Shown: positions 45,880 through 55,725, numbered from the stretch's first letter. The stretch: DNA of 64,000 nucleotides from Thiohalocapsa halophila (GCF_016583825.1 NZ_NRRV01000014.1:31168-95167), one strand, 5' to 3'. Notes: generated by a model not told the origin, from the letters alone. A program made the numbers and translations.

Positions 45880-47493
45880 ATGCTCGAGATGCCCGAAGTC
45901 GAAGCCCCTGCCCCTTCCCCTTTCGAATCCGGCGACGGCGAGGCCGCGCGGCTCACGCTGCTGGAAGAGCAGCTCGCCGCGCTCTTCGACGTGAGCTGTG
46001 TGCTGAGCCGCTCGCTCGAGCTGCGCGAGACCCTGCGCCACGTGCTGCGCACCCTGCACGAGCGCGGCCGGCTCTGCCGCGGCATGGCGAGCCTGCTGGA
46101 CGCCGACAGCGGCGACCTGCTGGTGGCCGCCCTCCACGACGAGGAGGCCGCCCCCTTCGAGAAGATCCGCTACCGCCCCGGCGAGGGGGTCATCGGCCAG
46201 GTGCTGGAGACCAACCGACGCTGGATCCTGCCCCGGGTCAGCGACGAGCCGCGGTTCCTGGATCGCCTCGGGCTGTTCGACCCGGACCTGCCCTTCATCG
46301 GCGTGCCCATCCGCATCGGCGAGGACGACGTGGTCGGCGTCTTCGCGCTGCAGCCGCCGGCCAACGACGCGCTGATGCCCCAGCGCGCCCGGCTCGCGGA
46401 GATGATCGCCAACCTCATCGGCCAGGCCGTGCGCCTGTCGCGCTCCGTGGAGGCCGAGCGCCGAGCGCTGCGCGAGGAGCGCGACACCCTGCGCCGGCAC
46501 ATGAAGAGCAGCCACGGCTTCGACAGCATCATCGGCCGCACCGAGCGCATGCGCCTGGTGTTCGACCAGGTGCGCCAGGTGGCCAAGTGGAACACCACGG
46601 TGCTGCTGCGCGGGGAGTCTGGCACCGGCAAGGAGCTCATCGCCAGCGCCATCCATTACAACTCCCCGCGCGCCGGCGGCGCCTTCGTCAAGCTGAACTG
46701 CGCCGCCCTGCCGGACAACCTGCTGGAGTCCGAGCTCTTCGGCCATGAGAAGGGCGCCTTCACCGGCGCCCAGAGCCAGCGCAAGGGCCGCTTCGAGCAG
46801 GCCGACGGCGGGACCCTCTTTCTGGACGAGATCGGCGAGATCTCCCCCGCCTTCCAGGCCAAGCTCCTGCGCGTGCTCCAGGAGGGCGAGTTCGAGCGCG
46901 TCGGCGGCACCCGCACCCTGTCGGTGGACGTGCGCGTCATCGCCGCCACCAACCGCAACCTGGAGCAGGAGGTCCGCGACGGCGTCTTCCGCGAGGACCT
47001 CTACTACCGCCTCAACGTCATGCCCATCCTGATGCCCGCCCTGCGCGAGCGCGTCGAGGACGTGCCGGAGCTGGCCAAGTTCCTGGTCGCCAAGCTCGCC
47101 AAGCGCCAGGGCCGCGACCTGACCATCACCGACAGCGCCCTGGGCGTGCTCATGCGCCACCACTGGCCCGGCAACGTCCGCGAGCTCGAGAACTGCATGG
47201 AGCGCGCCGCCGTCATGAGCGAAGGCGGCATCATCGACCGCGACGTGCTGAACCTCACCGGCCTCGACGTCGGCAGCCTCCCCGACGCCGCCGCCGCCGT
47301 CACCCCCACTCCCTCCCCCGCCGCCGACAACATCGACCTCGAAGACCCCGACATCGACGAGCGCGAGCGCGTCATCGCCGCCCTGGAACAGGCCGGCTGG
47401 GTCCAGGCCAAGGCCGCGCGCCTGCTCGGCATGACCCCGCGCCAGATCGCCTATCGGATTCAGACCATGAAGATTCGGGTGAAGCAGTTCTGA
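45880..47493 (+). CDS. nifA: Nif-specific transcriptional activator NifA
   Basis: 537 residues. A GAF domain (about residues 35-185) is followed by the AAA+ sigma-54 activation domain: Walker [15 protein letters not shown] near 246, the GAFTGA loop at about 292 contacting sigma-54, and Walker [14 protein letters not shown] near 310. The C-terminal Fis-type helix-turn-helix is [20 protein letters not shown]. The Cys-rich linker of oxygen-sensitive NifA is absent, so activity control should rest on NifL. nifB, the usual next gene, is not there. Confidence 0.94.
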   Translation: MLEMPEVEAPAPSPFESGDGEAARLTLLEEQLAALFDVSCVLSRSLELRETLRHVLRTLHERGRLCRGMASLLDADSGDLLVAALHDEEAAPFEKIRYRPGEGVIGQVLETNRRWILPRVSDEPRFLDRLGLFDPDLPFIGVPIRIGEDDVVGVFALQPPANDALMPQRARLAEMIANLIGQAVRLSRSVEAERRALREERDTLRRHMKSSHGFDSIIGRTERMRLVFDQVRQVAKWNTTVLLRGESGTGKELIASAIHYNSPRAGGAFVKLNCAALPDNLLESELFGHEKGAFTGAQSQRKGRFEQADGGTLFLDEIGEISPAFQAKLLRVLQEGEFERVGGTRTLSVDVRVIAATNRNLEQEVRDGVFREDLYYRLNVMPILMPALRERVEDVPELAKFLVAKLAKRQGRDLTITDSALGVLMRHHWPGNVRELENCMERAAVMSEGGIIDRDVLNLTGLDVGSLPDAAAAVTPTPSPAADNIDLEDPDIDERERVIAALEQAGWVQAKAARLLGMTPRQIAYRIQTMKIRVKQF

Positions 47494-47783
47494 CTCCGGA
47501 AGACCTATCGCTTCCGACGCCAGCTCGACGCCTTGCTCACGTTGCGGCTGACCGAGGCAACACGAACCGACCGCTCCCTCCAAGACATCATGGACGACCT
47601 GGGTCGCAAAGCACAGGCACGCGGCCTGACGCCGGAGCTGCTGGACTAGATGCTGAATGCCGCCGACCGAGCTGTGTTGCCTCATCGACACCAATGTCCT
47701 GAACACGCGCCGCTTTTCGGGGATTCGATCCCTGGACAGGTCCTGCGCGACGTGCTGCGACACGGCAGCCTGTTTGCCTGATC
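47494..47783 (+). pseudogene. VapBC-like toxin-antitoxin relic
   Basis: A short frame gives MDDLGRKAQARGLTPELLD, typical of the end of small antitoxins paired with PIN toxins. It is followed by CLIDTNVLNTRR and, in another frame, GDSIPGQVLRDVLRHGSLFA, typical of the first 35 residues of a PIN toxin. The rest is missing. Both parts are disrupted. Confidence 0.7.
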
Positions 47784-47852
47784 TGCCGGGGTCCTGACGA
47801 CAACGCCATGCTGGAGCTTGCCGGCGGGACGCGGCGGTTGCGCCGGCAAGCC

Positions 47853-48026
47853 TCAGGATGAGCTCGGCTCCTTTTCCTTGCGCGAAGCGGGTTGGTGGGC
47901 GGACCCGGCTTCCGCCTGGTCTCGCTGTTTGAGCTTTTTCATGTGCGCCAGCTGCGCGAAGACCAAATAGACCGCGAAGGCCGCAAGTACGGTGAGCAAA
48001 GCTGCTGCGTAGGCGTTCATTTCCAT
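47853..48026 (-). CDS. Small single-span membrane protein
   Basis: 57 residues, below the length many gene finders accept. MEMNAYAAALLTVLAAFAVY begins one membrane helix (about residues 4-25), followed by a basic amphipathic part (FAQLAHMKKLKQRDQ) and a polar end. The sequence has the positive-inside pattern of a protein with a periplasmic N-terminus. No family is recognised and the ribosome-binding site is weak. Confidence 0.6.
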   Translation of the reverse strand: MEMNAYAAALLTVLAAFAVYLVFAQLAHMKKLKQRDQAEAGSAHQPASRKEKEPSSS

Positions 48027-48413
48027 GGTGGATGTCCGGTCGAGCGGTGTTGGTGTGGACGCGGGGTACGGCCACCGGTTTGTTGGTAGCTTGCGGGTGT
48101 CGCTGTCGCCGCGTTTGTATTGCGGTGCATTCGTATTTCAACCCGAGTTGCGGTGTGCCTTTTGGATAGGCCGGCAGATCGACCTTCCGGCCGCAGGCCG
48201 GTTCGGGCACGCAGGAGAAGTGCGCGGCACGAGGTCATGCGCGGCACGCACCGCAGGAGCGACGCACTTTCCGTCTCGCTGTTGGCGCGTCTGGGCAAAC
48301 AAACAGTTCTATATACCGTCCCCATGATCGACGAGCCGTGGCGGCTGACCCTGATGCTTCAGTACCCAGAATACGCGCCGCGAAGCACAGCGCTGACCCC
48401 ACAGGTGGAATGC

Positions 48414-48845
48414 TCAATCTGCTGGCATGAAGTCCTCGTCCAGGATTTGTTCGATGCCATAGGCGCAGGACTCGGGAAACGGCGACTCGAGGAACCCGGT
48501 TTCCTCCAGCGCGGCGCGGGTACCGTTGCGGTAGGCGCGCTCAAGGAATTCTGGTAGCCGTTGTGCAAGGCTCGGGCTGTCTTCGAGCAGCAGGGCGAGC
48601 TGCCGGCGCTGCTCATTAATGGTCAGGCGCCAGTTGGTGCAGCGACGCTCTGGTTGAAACTGCCACTTGAGCAGGTGCGCGAGCAGCACGGCCAAGCGAT
48701 TGATCAGCTCCCGTCGCTCGCGTGCACTCATGCTGTCCAATTCCTCGATCAAGTGCGTGACGTCCAGCCGTTCGAACTGACCAGCCTTGAGGGCCGCAGT
48801 TTGCTCGTCGATCCACTGGTGGAAGTCGGCGTCGTAGCTGGTCAT
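48414..48845 (-). CDS. DUF29 family protein
   Basis: 143 residues from MTSYDADFHQWIDEQTAALK. The pattern of DUF29 is clear: WIDEQTAALKAGQFERLDV, HLIEELDSMSARERRELINR, LLAHLLKWQFQPERRCTNWR, and an end AYRNGTRAALEETGFLESPF. Function is not known; the family is common in cyanobacteria and purple bacteria and often occurs near mobile DNA. It stands alone here. Confidence 0.88.
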   Translation of the reverse strand: MTSYDADFHQWIDEQTAALKAGQFERLDVTHLIEELDSMSARERRELINRLAVLLAHLLKWQFQPERRCTNWRLTINEQRRQLALLLEDSPSLAQRLPEFLERAYRNGTRAALEETGFLESPFPESCAYGIEQILDEDFMPAD

Positions 48846-48908
48846 CGCGGTTGTCCGATCTGGGCGTGAGGGCTTCAGGCCTGCCTGCGCACGAATAGGG
48901 AATCCCAC

Positions 48909-49194
48909 CGTCTCCGGGCGGCTGACGATCTTCAGTCAGGAGCCTAGCCGGGGGGCAGTGAGCGGTCAAGGCGCCATCGGGACACTCGATCCCGCCACCT
49001 CACCCGGCTTCTGCACTCCCTCTGGACCAAGGCCGAACCGCTCGGCATCAGCACACGGTCATAAGCGTGGAACGGGATCACCTGAGAGACGAACAGCCGA
49101 GCATCCGCTCCGGACAAAGGCATGGCACTCTGATTGATCCGGAAATCGGTCGCGGCCCATCTGGAAGTACAATCCAGATCAGCCAAACCGCTCC
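48909..49194. other. Intergenic spacer
   Basis: 286 bases between the start of the DUF29 gene and the ATPase fragment. No gene or repeat is seen. Confidence 0.45.
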
Positions 49195-49400
49195 GTGCGC
49201 CAATTTCACCCCCGCACACTCGCCGGCACCATCCGCAGCGCCTCGCCCCCCTCCCCCGTGCTGCTGCTGACCGGGCCGCGTCAGATGGGCAAGACGACCT
49301 TGCTGGAGCATTGTGCCGAGCCTACGCGCCGGCCCGTGGCACCCCACGATCTGGAGCCGAGACGCTGCGAGCTCGACGTTGAGCCGGGCGCGGCGAGCCG
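49195..49400 (+). pseudogene. Truncated AAA_14/DUF4143-type ATPase
   Basis: From a GTG start: VRQFHPRTLAGTIRSA, then PVLLLTGPRQMGKTTLLEHC (Walker A) and HDLEPRRCELD. This is the usual start of AAA_14 ATPases (about 400 residues), in which SLDDLE follows. The similarity stops at about residue 65 and the next sequence is low-complexity, so the gene has lost most of its length. Confidence 0.75.
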
Positions 49401-49495
49401 GCTGGAAGCCGGCGCCCCGGGGTCCGGGCCGGCCGCAAGGCGGCCGGCCGCCGCAGCCGGCGATGCGATGGCGAGTATTGGGATCGATCCCGCTG

Positions 49496-50416
49496 TCAGG
49501 CCGTGCGCTCGCCGGACTGCGTGTCCACCGTCGTTGCCTCCTCCGGCTGGTAGGGCATCAGCAGCTCGTAGTCCACCAGCGCCCAAAGGACGCGGCCGCG
49601 GCGTTGGATAAGACCATTCGCCGTTGGCTTGGGACGGACGATGAGGTGGCGGGGCTTATGGTCGAGCACGTCCCAGCCGAAGTGCTGGAGCTCCGTGCGG
49701 GCGGCGGCGGTGAGGCCGTGCAGGTCGGTCTCGGTGAGGTAGCCCTGCTGGTGGGCGGTCTCGGCGTCGATGCCGTCGATCCAGTGGTAGAGCAGGATGT
49801 ACAGGCGCTCCCAGTCGTAGGCGACGCGGGCGTCCTCGGGCTGTTCGGCCTGGTCCTCCCGCATGACCCGGTCGTACCACCAGCGCCGGTCGGTGCGCCG
49901 GCCGAGCTCCCAGTCCAGGTAGCGGGTGCCGGGGGAGTAGATGGCCAGGGGCGCCTTGGTGGGGATGCGGGCGCCGGCGACCGCGCGCAGGCGCTCCACG
50001 TGGGCGAGCTCGGCGAAGGGGGAAAGGAATTCGCTGACGGCGATGCGGTCGCGCTCGCCCCAGTCCACCACCTGGTCCGGGCCCATGGACAGGAGCGCGT
50101 CCTGGCCGAAGCGGCTGAACTTCACCACCAGCGCGAAGCGGTCGTGGGCGCGATGGGTCACGGGCACCCGGTAGACGGCGCCGGTGGCCCCGGCGAGCTG
50201 GCGGCCGACCTTGTGCAGCCGGTCGCCGACGAACCACTGGGAGGGCACGATGGATTCCAGCACCGGCCAGCCGCGGCGGGTGACATAGAGCTCGCCGGAC
50301 TGGCGTCCGCGCAGCTGCAGGTAGTCGACGCCGAACACGCGGCGCCGCAGCGCCTTGGGCGCGGCGTCGAAGGGGCGCCGGAGGTAGCGCCGCAGTGTGC
50401 AGTCGAATTCTTCCAT
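49496..50416 (-). CDS. Hypothetical protein
   Basis: 306 residues, no family recognised. The sequence is non-repetitive and conserved-looking: MEEFDCTLRRYLRRPF, a beta-rich middle (RFALVVKFSRFGQDALLSMG, TKAPLAIYSPGTRYLDWELG), then aromatic helices (RLYILLYHWIDGIDAETAHQ) and a C-terminal KPRHLIVRPKPTANG segment. It may be an old enzyme fold; no catalytic motif is evident. It is followed upstream by the REP-type array and then the DUF4914 gene on the same strand. Confidence 0.65.
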   Translation of the reverse strand: MEEFDCTLRRYLRRPFDAAPKALRRRVFGVDYLQLRGRQSGELYVTRRGWPVLESIVPSQWFVGDRLHKVGRQLAGATGAVYRVPVTHRAHDRFALVVKFSRFGQDALLSMGPDQVVDWGERDRIAVSEFLSPFAELAHVERLRAVAGARIPTKAPLAIYSPGTRYLDWELGRRTDRRWWYDRVMREDQAEQPEDARVAYDWERLYILLYHWIDGIDAETAHQQGYLTETDLHGLTAAARTELQHFGWDVLDHKPRHLIVRPKPTANGLIQRRGRVLWALVDYELLMPYQPEEATTVDTQSGERTA

Positions 50417-50505
50417 GGCTTAGGTCATCGGCGGGCGCCGGGTGGTGCTAATGATGGGCCTGTGCGCGTGGTCGCGCACGCCGTCCTTTGCGCTGGGTAC
50501 GGCGG

Positions 50506-50890
50506 ATCGCGGCAGGGATGCCGCTCCCACGGTCCCGGCCGCCGTGGGAGCGGCCTCTGGCCGCGATGATGCCGCACGTCGCCTGCCCCTGCTCAGTCGC
50601 GGCAGGGATGCCGCTCCCACGCCGCAGCCGCCGTGGGAGCGGCCTCTGGCCGCGATGATGCCGCACATCGCCTGCCCCTGCTCAGTCGCGGCAGGGATGC
50701 CGCTCCCACGCCGCAGCCGCCGTGGGAGCGGCCTCTGGCCGCGATGATGCCGCACATCGCCTGCCCCGGCGCAGTCGCGGCAGGGATGCCGCTCCCACGG
50801 GCGGGGCCGCTGTGGGAGCGGCCTCTGGCCGCGATGATGCCGCACATCGCCTGCCCCGGCGCAGCCGCGGCAGGGATGCCGCTCCCACGG
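50506..50890. repeat. REP-type tandem array, 4.4 copies of an 89-90 bp unit
   Basis: GGCAGGGATGCCGCTCCCAC begins units at 50511, 50601, 50690, 50779 and 50869. Each full unit has this arm, a variable 10-13 base centre, the facing arm GTGGGAGCGGCCTCTGGCCG and a constant stretch ending GATGATGCCGCACATCGCC. The two arms pair (GAGCGGC / GCCGCTC), so each unit can fold. The array lies between two same-strand genes. Confidence 0.93.
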
Positions 50891-50896
50891 CTGCGG

Positions 50897-52834
50897 TCAG
50901 TGGTCGTCCGGCTCCAGGAAGGGCAGGTCCAGCAGGCGCTGGTAGTCCTCCAGGCTGCCGCGGTCCAGGCAGCACTCGATGATGCGCTGGCCGGTGGGCA
51001 GCAGGTCGGAGCCGAGGAAGGCCTTGAGCTCGCGCTGGAAGAACTCGGTGAGGATCTCCGCGCCCTGGTCGTAGGCCGCCGTGCCCACCTCGGGCTGGAG
51101 CTCCACCTCGAAGAACCAGGCGCCGAGCGTGCTGCCCTCCACCATCATGCTGCCGGGCGTGTAGCCGAGCAGCGGGCAGCGGCTCTTGCGCAGCCGGTTG
51201 CCGGCGAAGCGCGCGCCGCCGCGGCGGGCCAAGTACTCGCGGGTAATCCACTGCGGCATGAAGCCCACCTCCCAGGCCCCGATGTGCTGGTTGGGGATCA
51301 GCACGTAGCGCACCTCCGGCGTCTCGATGATCTGGTTCAGCAGCAGGTTGGCGTGGTCCACCATGCGCCCGGTCGCGAAGGGCCAATAGGACCCGACCCC
51401 TTCGGACGTCATGCCGGCGGTCTCGACGATGCTCGGGTTGGCGTGCCCGCGGGGCGCCACCAGCCGCCACAGCCAGGCCAGCGCCGGCGGCAGCACATGG
51501 AACAGGCCGATGATGCCGTAGCTCGGGCGCTCGGCCGTGCAGGGCGGCGTGCGCACCCCCATGCTGCGCACATCCACGTCCACGGCGCCGCGCACCACCT
51601 CTGGAATGGCCTTGCGGGGGATGATCACGCGGGGGTTCGGGCAGGGCTCGCCGGGGGCGTCCTCCATGTGCTCCCACAGCAGCGTGGTGGCGCCGGGGCG
51701 GCCGTGAATGTTCAGGAACAGCAGGGGCTCCGGCGGATGCACGGTGAGCGCCTCGATGTTCGGGTCCGTGCCGTAGCGGTCGATGTGGTTGCAGCGCACG
51801 AACCAGGCCTCTTCGGCGTCGATGAGGGTCAGACGCCCGTTGCCCTTCTCCAGCGACGGATGGCACAGCGCCATGTCGTCGGTCACCGGGCGCAGGTCGC
51901 AGCCCTGGGGCAGCGTCAGGTTGCGGACTTCGCCGGTCTCCAGGTTGCGGCCGATGAGCAGAGTGCCGTCGGGCTGGCGGTGCGCGTACTCCAGCATCTC
52001 GCTCTTGCCACCGCCGCTGGCACCCTCGTGGGAGATGACGACCTTGTTCTCGTAAGGGGTCACCACCTGCACCGTGGCGCAGTGCATGGTCACCCAACGC
52101 TCTTCCTCGCCGATGTTGAGCAGCACCCCGTAGACGCCCTTCTTGGCGCTCGGGCCCGGATACAGGTTGTAGCTGAAGAGCTCGTGCAGGCCGTCGCGGC
52201 GGTTGTGCACCACCACCTGCTTGCCGTCGAAGTGGGTATGCCGGAACGGCGGGGCGACATAGATGACGGCCTTGGGGGAGAAGTCGTCCGGCAGCTCCTC
52301 CACCGGCACGATGCCCTGCAGCAGCGCGAGGCCCAAGGCGAAGAAGCCGGCGTTGTCCGGTGCGATCACCAGCGCCTGGGTAGCAGGGCTCGGCAGCCCG
52401 GCGTAGAAGGCGAAGGCGGCCAGCGGCTGAGACTTCATCCAATCGAAGGTGGCCTCGCGCACAGGGTCGAAGTCCTCGCCGAAGCGCTCCGTGTAGTGGG
52501 GCTTGTCCGTCGGTCGCTCGTCGCCGATGACCAGGCAGTCCGGGTCCCGACGGCGCATGTAGGCCTCGGTGTAATTGGCGCAGATGCCGTTGCGGGTGCG
52601 GCAGACGGTGGCTTCCGTCACGGGCCCGATGCCCGGGACGTCGTAGGTGACCTCGTGCTCGCCGTCGGGGGCATCCCGGACAGCGAGCTCGATCAGCTCA
52701 TCATGGGTATCGGCCACCGTGACCCTCGGGGCGCTCTTCAGCAGGTCGAGGGTCTCCGGCGGCAAATCAAGATCGAGCAGGCGGCGCGTTGAATCACTCG
52801 TCATAGTTACGACTCGGTGCGTTGACGGTTTCAC
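50897..52834 (-). CDS. DUF4914 family protein (PEPCK-like fold)
   Basis: 645 residues. It has a P-loop (SHEGASGGGKSEMLEYA) near residue 270 of the type found in HPr kinase and PEP carboxykinase folds. Other distinct stretches are DVRSMGVRTPPCTAERPSYG, VETAGMTSEGVGSYWPFATG and LIPNQHIGAWEVGFMPQWIT. DUF4914 proteins are full-length at about 600-650 residues, so this is complete. Substrate and reaction are unknown; a nucleotide-dependent phosphotransfer or carboxylation is possible from the fold. The gene ends at the REP-type array. Confidence 0.85.
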   Translation of the reverse strand: MKPSTHRVVTMTSDSTRRLLDLDLPPETLDLLKSAPRVTVADTHDELIELAVRDAPDGEHEVTYDVPGIGPVTEATVCRTRNGICANYTEAYMRRRDPDCLVIGDERPTDKPHYTERFGEDFDPVREATFDWMKSQPLAAFAFYAGLPSPATQALVIAPDNAGFFALGLALLQGIVPVEELPDDFSPKAVIYVAPPFRHTHFDGKQVVVHNRRDGLHELFSYNLYPGPSAKKGVYGVLLNIGEEERWVTMHCATVQVVTPYENKVVISHEGASGGGKSEMLEYAHRQPDGTLLIGRNLETGEVRNLTLPQGCDLRPVTDDMALCHPSLEKGNGRLTLIDAEEAWFVRCNHIDRYGTDPNIEALTVHPPEPLLFLNIHGRPGATTLLWEHMEDAPGEPCPNPRVIIPRKAIPEVVRGAVDVDVRSMGVRTPPCTAERPSYGIIGLFHVLPPALAWLWRLVAPRGHANPSIVETAGMTSEGVGSYWPFATGRMVDHANLLLNQIIETPEVRYVLIPNQHIGAWEVGFMPQWITREYLARRGGARFAGNRLRKSRCPLLGYTPGSMMVEGSTLGAWFFEVELQPEVGTAAYDQGAEILTEFFQRELKAFLGSDLLPTGQRIIECCLDRGSLEDYQRLLDLPFLEPDDH

Positions 52835-53280
52835 TGGACGCTTTCACAGGGCGCCTTCGACGGGCGCTGAATCCCTGGGACGCCCATGGCTTCGGGTGCT
52901 CGGGGTCAGTGGTGATGAGCGCGATGCGACCGGCGGGGATGCCGGTGTTGAACGGGCTGCGGCGGAAGATCGCCAGCGGCTCCTTCGGGAGGGACTAGGG
53001 GACATCATACTCACGGCGATCAGCGCCAGACCGACCCGTCCCTTCGAGAATTTCTCGGATTATTCGAATTATTCGATGAATTCTCGCCGTCGGCACCGGC
53101 GGCAGCGGCCTTCGGTACGGCCCCGCCCCCTTAGTGTCAGGCCCGGGCGTGATTCATTAGCGGACCACCGACACGGGCAAATGACTCGGCGGGTGCGGGC
53201 TGCGCTGGCGGGTCACACGGCCGCGGCCTGCCGCGGGCCAGCGCGGTGCATTGCTGTCCGGCTCCGGCACAGGCTCCGGG
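52835..53280. other. Intergenic stretch, possible small gene fragment
   Basis: About 450 bases. On the minus strand a short frame reads PKEPLAIFRRSPFNTGIPAG, then ALITTDPEHPKPW, which looks like protein but belongs to no family I can name. An A+T-rich palindromic stretch, TCGAGAATTTCTCGGATTAT, is near 53043. Confidence 0.4.
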
Positions 53281-54201
53281 TCACGGCACCTGCGGCATCG
53301 GCGGCCTGGCACGGATACCGGCTGCGTCGCGCACGAAGCTCGGGAAGTCCGGATTGGTCCAGCCGTCCGGCGCGAGCTTGTCGGCCGGGGGGCGCAGCCG
53401 GGCGCTGTAGTCCAGCACGGCCGATTGCTCGGCAGGGGTGAAATTCTGGATCTCCTGTGACATCTTGGAATCCGCATTCCGACGGGCACCGTCGCGGATC
53501 TGGTCGAACTGACGCATCAAATAGGCGTAATGCTGCCCGGCCAAGGCCGGGATGTGCTCACGCACGTCGCCTTCGCCGTCCACGCCATGACAGTCCAGGC
53601 AATGCTCCTCGTAGAGCTGCTCGCCGAGCGCCAGATCCGTGCCGGGCCCGAGGCCGTTGTGCGGAGTCATCGGCAACTGCGCTACATAGGCGGCCACATC
53701 GGCCAGCTCCTGCTTGCCGCCGAGGATGGTCGGGACCGAGAAGGGATACATGAGCGGATTGTCACGATTGCCCGCCCGGAAGTCCGCCAACTGCTTGATG
53801 ATGACGGTGCGCAGCTGGCCCGCGATCTGCGGATAGGTGCCGTCGATGCTGCCCCAGGCCTCGGGCAGGTGGCAGACTGCGCAGGTCAGATAGACTCGCC
53901 GGCCATTGTCGACATCCGGCTCCAGGGTCATGACGGCGTCGTACTCCGCCTGGGCTATGGCCGCGGGATCTTCAGCACCGGCTGCCGCCGACGGCGGCTC
54001 CGCCACGGCCATCATCGGTATCAGGGCCAGCGCTGCCAGCGCCAGGCCCGCTGGCCGCGAGCGGTGGCCACGCCCGGATCGCCATCGCGCCGGCGCTAGG
54101 TCGGCCGAGTCATGCCCGGCGATTGGCGGCGGTCGCACGGCACGCGGCAGCGCCGCGAGCTGCTGCGCCGCATTGCAAAAAGAGCCGAGCCTGTCGGTCA
54201 T
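53281..54201 (-). CDS. Di-haem c-type cytochrome (cytochrome c4-like)
   Basis: 306 residues from the ATG at 54201, which has GGAGG eight bases upstream. After an unusually long polar N-terminus, a hydrophobic segment (GLALAALALIPMMAVA, about residues 52-67) acts as signal peptide. Two haem-binding motifs follow, CAVCH in the first domain and CLDCH in the second, with typical c4 segments (PQIAGQ, PMTPHNGLGPG, IPALAGQHYAYLMRQF). It would be a periplasmic electron carrier. The 50-residue leader before the signal suggests a mis-set or mutated start. Confidence 0.87.
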   Translation of the reverse strand: MTDRLGSFCNAAQQLAALPRAVRPPPIAGHDSADLAPARWRSGRGHRSRPAGLALAALALIPMMAVAEPPSAAAGAEDPAAIAQAEYDAVMTLEPDVDNGRRVYLTCAVCHLPEAWGSIDGTYPQIAGQLRTVIIKQLADFRAGNRDNPLMYPFSVPTILGGKQELADVAAYVAQLPMTPHNGLGPGTDLALGEQLYEEHCLDCHGVDGEGDVREHIPALAGQHYAYLMRQFDQIRDGARRNADSKMSQEIQNFTPAEQSAVLDYSARLRPPADKLAPDGWTNPDFPSFVRDAAGIRARPPMPQVP

Positions 54202-54581
54202 ACTCCATCCTCCGGTGGCGGCGCTGGCCCGCATCTTTGGCGCGGGTCCTTGGGCCTGCGCACCAAGTATGGCACTCACCCCGAGCCGTGTCTGCGCCCG
54301 GAGCGCTGTCACTGTTTGGACGGACTGCGCTGACAGCGGGACCGCGCCGCGGGTAAGATTCCGCGCCCGAGCAACGGGATGACACCGCAGTCAGCGTAAC
54401 CGGCGCGTTCGGGCCCCGAAGACTGGACAATAGCTCAAATGCCGCCCCGAGCTACCGCCGACCTCAGGGCAGGATAGCGATCGCGCAATCCGGCCAACAG
54501 ACGGTTACGCGAGCGTCCTGCCAGGGTACGCTGCGCTAACCCAGCTATCAAACACCTGGATATCGTAACAGCGAGCCGTCG
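54202..54581. other. Divergent promoter region
   Basis: 380 bases between the cytochrome gene and the membrane protein gene on the other strand. No gene or clear regulatory site is seen. Confidence 0.45.
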
Positions 54582-55322
54582 ATGAACGACCTCCGCAATC
54601 CCGATTGGCAGGGCCGCGGGCCCAGTGACGCGGTGCCCCGCAGCCCCAGCAGCCCAATGCCCGATGCCGACGATGAGCGCCGGCAAGAAGGCATGGCGGA
54701 GCCCATCTATACCCGCAGGCGGCCGCGCGGCAGCCACTCGCGCAGTTCCAGCAGCAGCCGGCGCAAGATCCGCCGCCTGCGCATCCTCGCCGGGGTGCTG
54801 GCGGCGGGGCTGGTGTCCAGCATCGTCTTCTCCCTGGTGCTCTACTTCTACATCAAGCGCGTGAGCAACGGTGAGACCCAGCTGTCGGTGGCGCACCAAC
54901 AGCTCCAGGGCGAGCTCGCCGAGGCCCGAGAGCGCATTACCGAGCTCAACAACGACCTGCGCATCCTGCTCGCGAATCGGATCCCGGGCATCGACCGGCT
55001 AGTGTTCGACCGCCAGATCGAGCTCAACGATCAGTACGTCAAGAACATCACCTTCGTCGAATCCGGACTGGACGACGAGCGCACCATCGAGTTCAGCACC
55101 GTGCTCCACAACGGCCGTACTGGGCCCGTTCTGCCCGAAGTCAGCATCCTGCTGTTCGACGAATCCGGCCTGCAGACCGGTCGTGCCCAGCTCGACAAGA
55201 GCCAGACCATCACGCCCGCCGACATCCCCGAGCTCCAGCCCGGCGAGACGCGCACCTACTCGGCACAGATCGACCTCTTCCGCCAGGCCCCGTCCAAGTA
55301 CTTCGTCGTCGAGGTTCGCTGA
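54582..55322 (+). CDS. Hypothetical membrane protein with coiled coil
   Basis: 246 residues. The N-terminal 60 residues are disordered and Ser/Arg-rich (RRRPRGSHSRSSSSSRRKIR). One membrane helix follows (ILAGVLAAGLVSSIVFSLVLYF, about residues 66-88), then a coiled coil (about 95-130) and an extracytoplasmic beta-rich domain (FVESGLDDERTIEFSTVLHN, PELQPGETRTYSAQIDLF) resembling a C-terminal adhesion or FxLYD-like fold. No firm family. It lies upstream of nrdA but 540 bases away. Confidence 0.7.
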   Translation: MNDLRNPDWQGRGPSDAVPRSPSSPMPDADDERRQEGMAEPIYTRRRPRGSHSRSSSSSRRKIRRLRILAGVLAAGLVSSIVFSLVLYFYIKRVSNGETQLSVAHQQLQGELAEARERITELNNDLRILLANRIPGIDRLVFDRQIELNDQYVKNITFVESGLDDERTIEFSTVLHNGRTGPVLPEVSILLFDESGLQTGRAQLDKSQTITPADIPELQPGETRTYSAQIDLFRQAPSKYFVVEVR

Positions 55323-55629
55323 GAGCCTGCCCCTCTGCGCGTCCCCCCGGCCAGCGCGGAGCCACTCGCACCGCGGGCCCAATCCCAGTCGCTGCCCCCA
55401 GCGCATCGGCGTCGGTATCGCCGCCCCCAGCCCCACCAGCGCCGACCGAGCCCCTCTCCAACGCATCCTGAGCACAGCGTCGGTCTCTAGCTGACCGCCG
55501 CCGCGCCGGTTTCCCCCGACCGCCCGCCGCCCGTCGGCCAGACACCTGCTGCGCAGGCGCCGACCCACGCCCCATCCATCCACAGCAGACGCGTCTAACC
55601 ACGCGGCTCGGCGCCCGGCACCCCCCGAG

Positions 55630-55638
55630 TTATCCACA
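55630..55638 (+). promoter_or_regulatory. DnaA box upstream of nrdA
   Basis: TTATCCACA, a perfect consensus DnaA box, 49 bases before the first NrdR box. DnaA control of nrdAB is known in E. coli. Confidence 0.7.
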
Positions 55639-55678
55639 AGTCTTGCACAGCTCGCCAACGCCTTGATCACACGGTTGA

Positions 55679-55725
55679 CCACAACATCTTGTGATTGACA
55701 GACCAGATTGAACATATATATTGCC
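55679..55725 (+). promoter_or_regulatory. Tandem NrdR boxes of nrdA
   Basis: CCACAACATCTTGTGA (55679-55694) and GAACATATATATTGCC (55710-55725) both resemble the ACACwATATnTTGTGT-type NrdR box. Their centres are 31 bp apart, close to three helical turns, the known spacing of NrdR operators. They imply repression of nrdA when dATP is high. The second box may overlap the -10 region. Confidence 0.8.

Noticed and set aside
45874..48210. A 778-codon minus-strand frame opposite nifA
   Set aside because: The translation is Gly/Ala/Val/His-biased and antisense to a clear NifA; it is a high-GC shadow.
50506..50890. Possible CRISPR array
   Set aside because: The units are nearly identical along their whole 89-90 bp, with only the loop of each hairpin changing; there are no unique spacers of constant length and no cas genes nearby.
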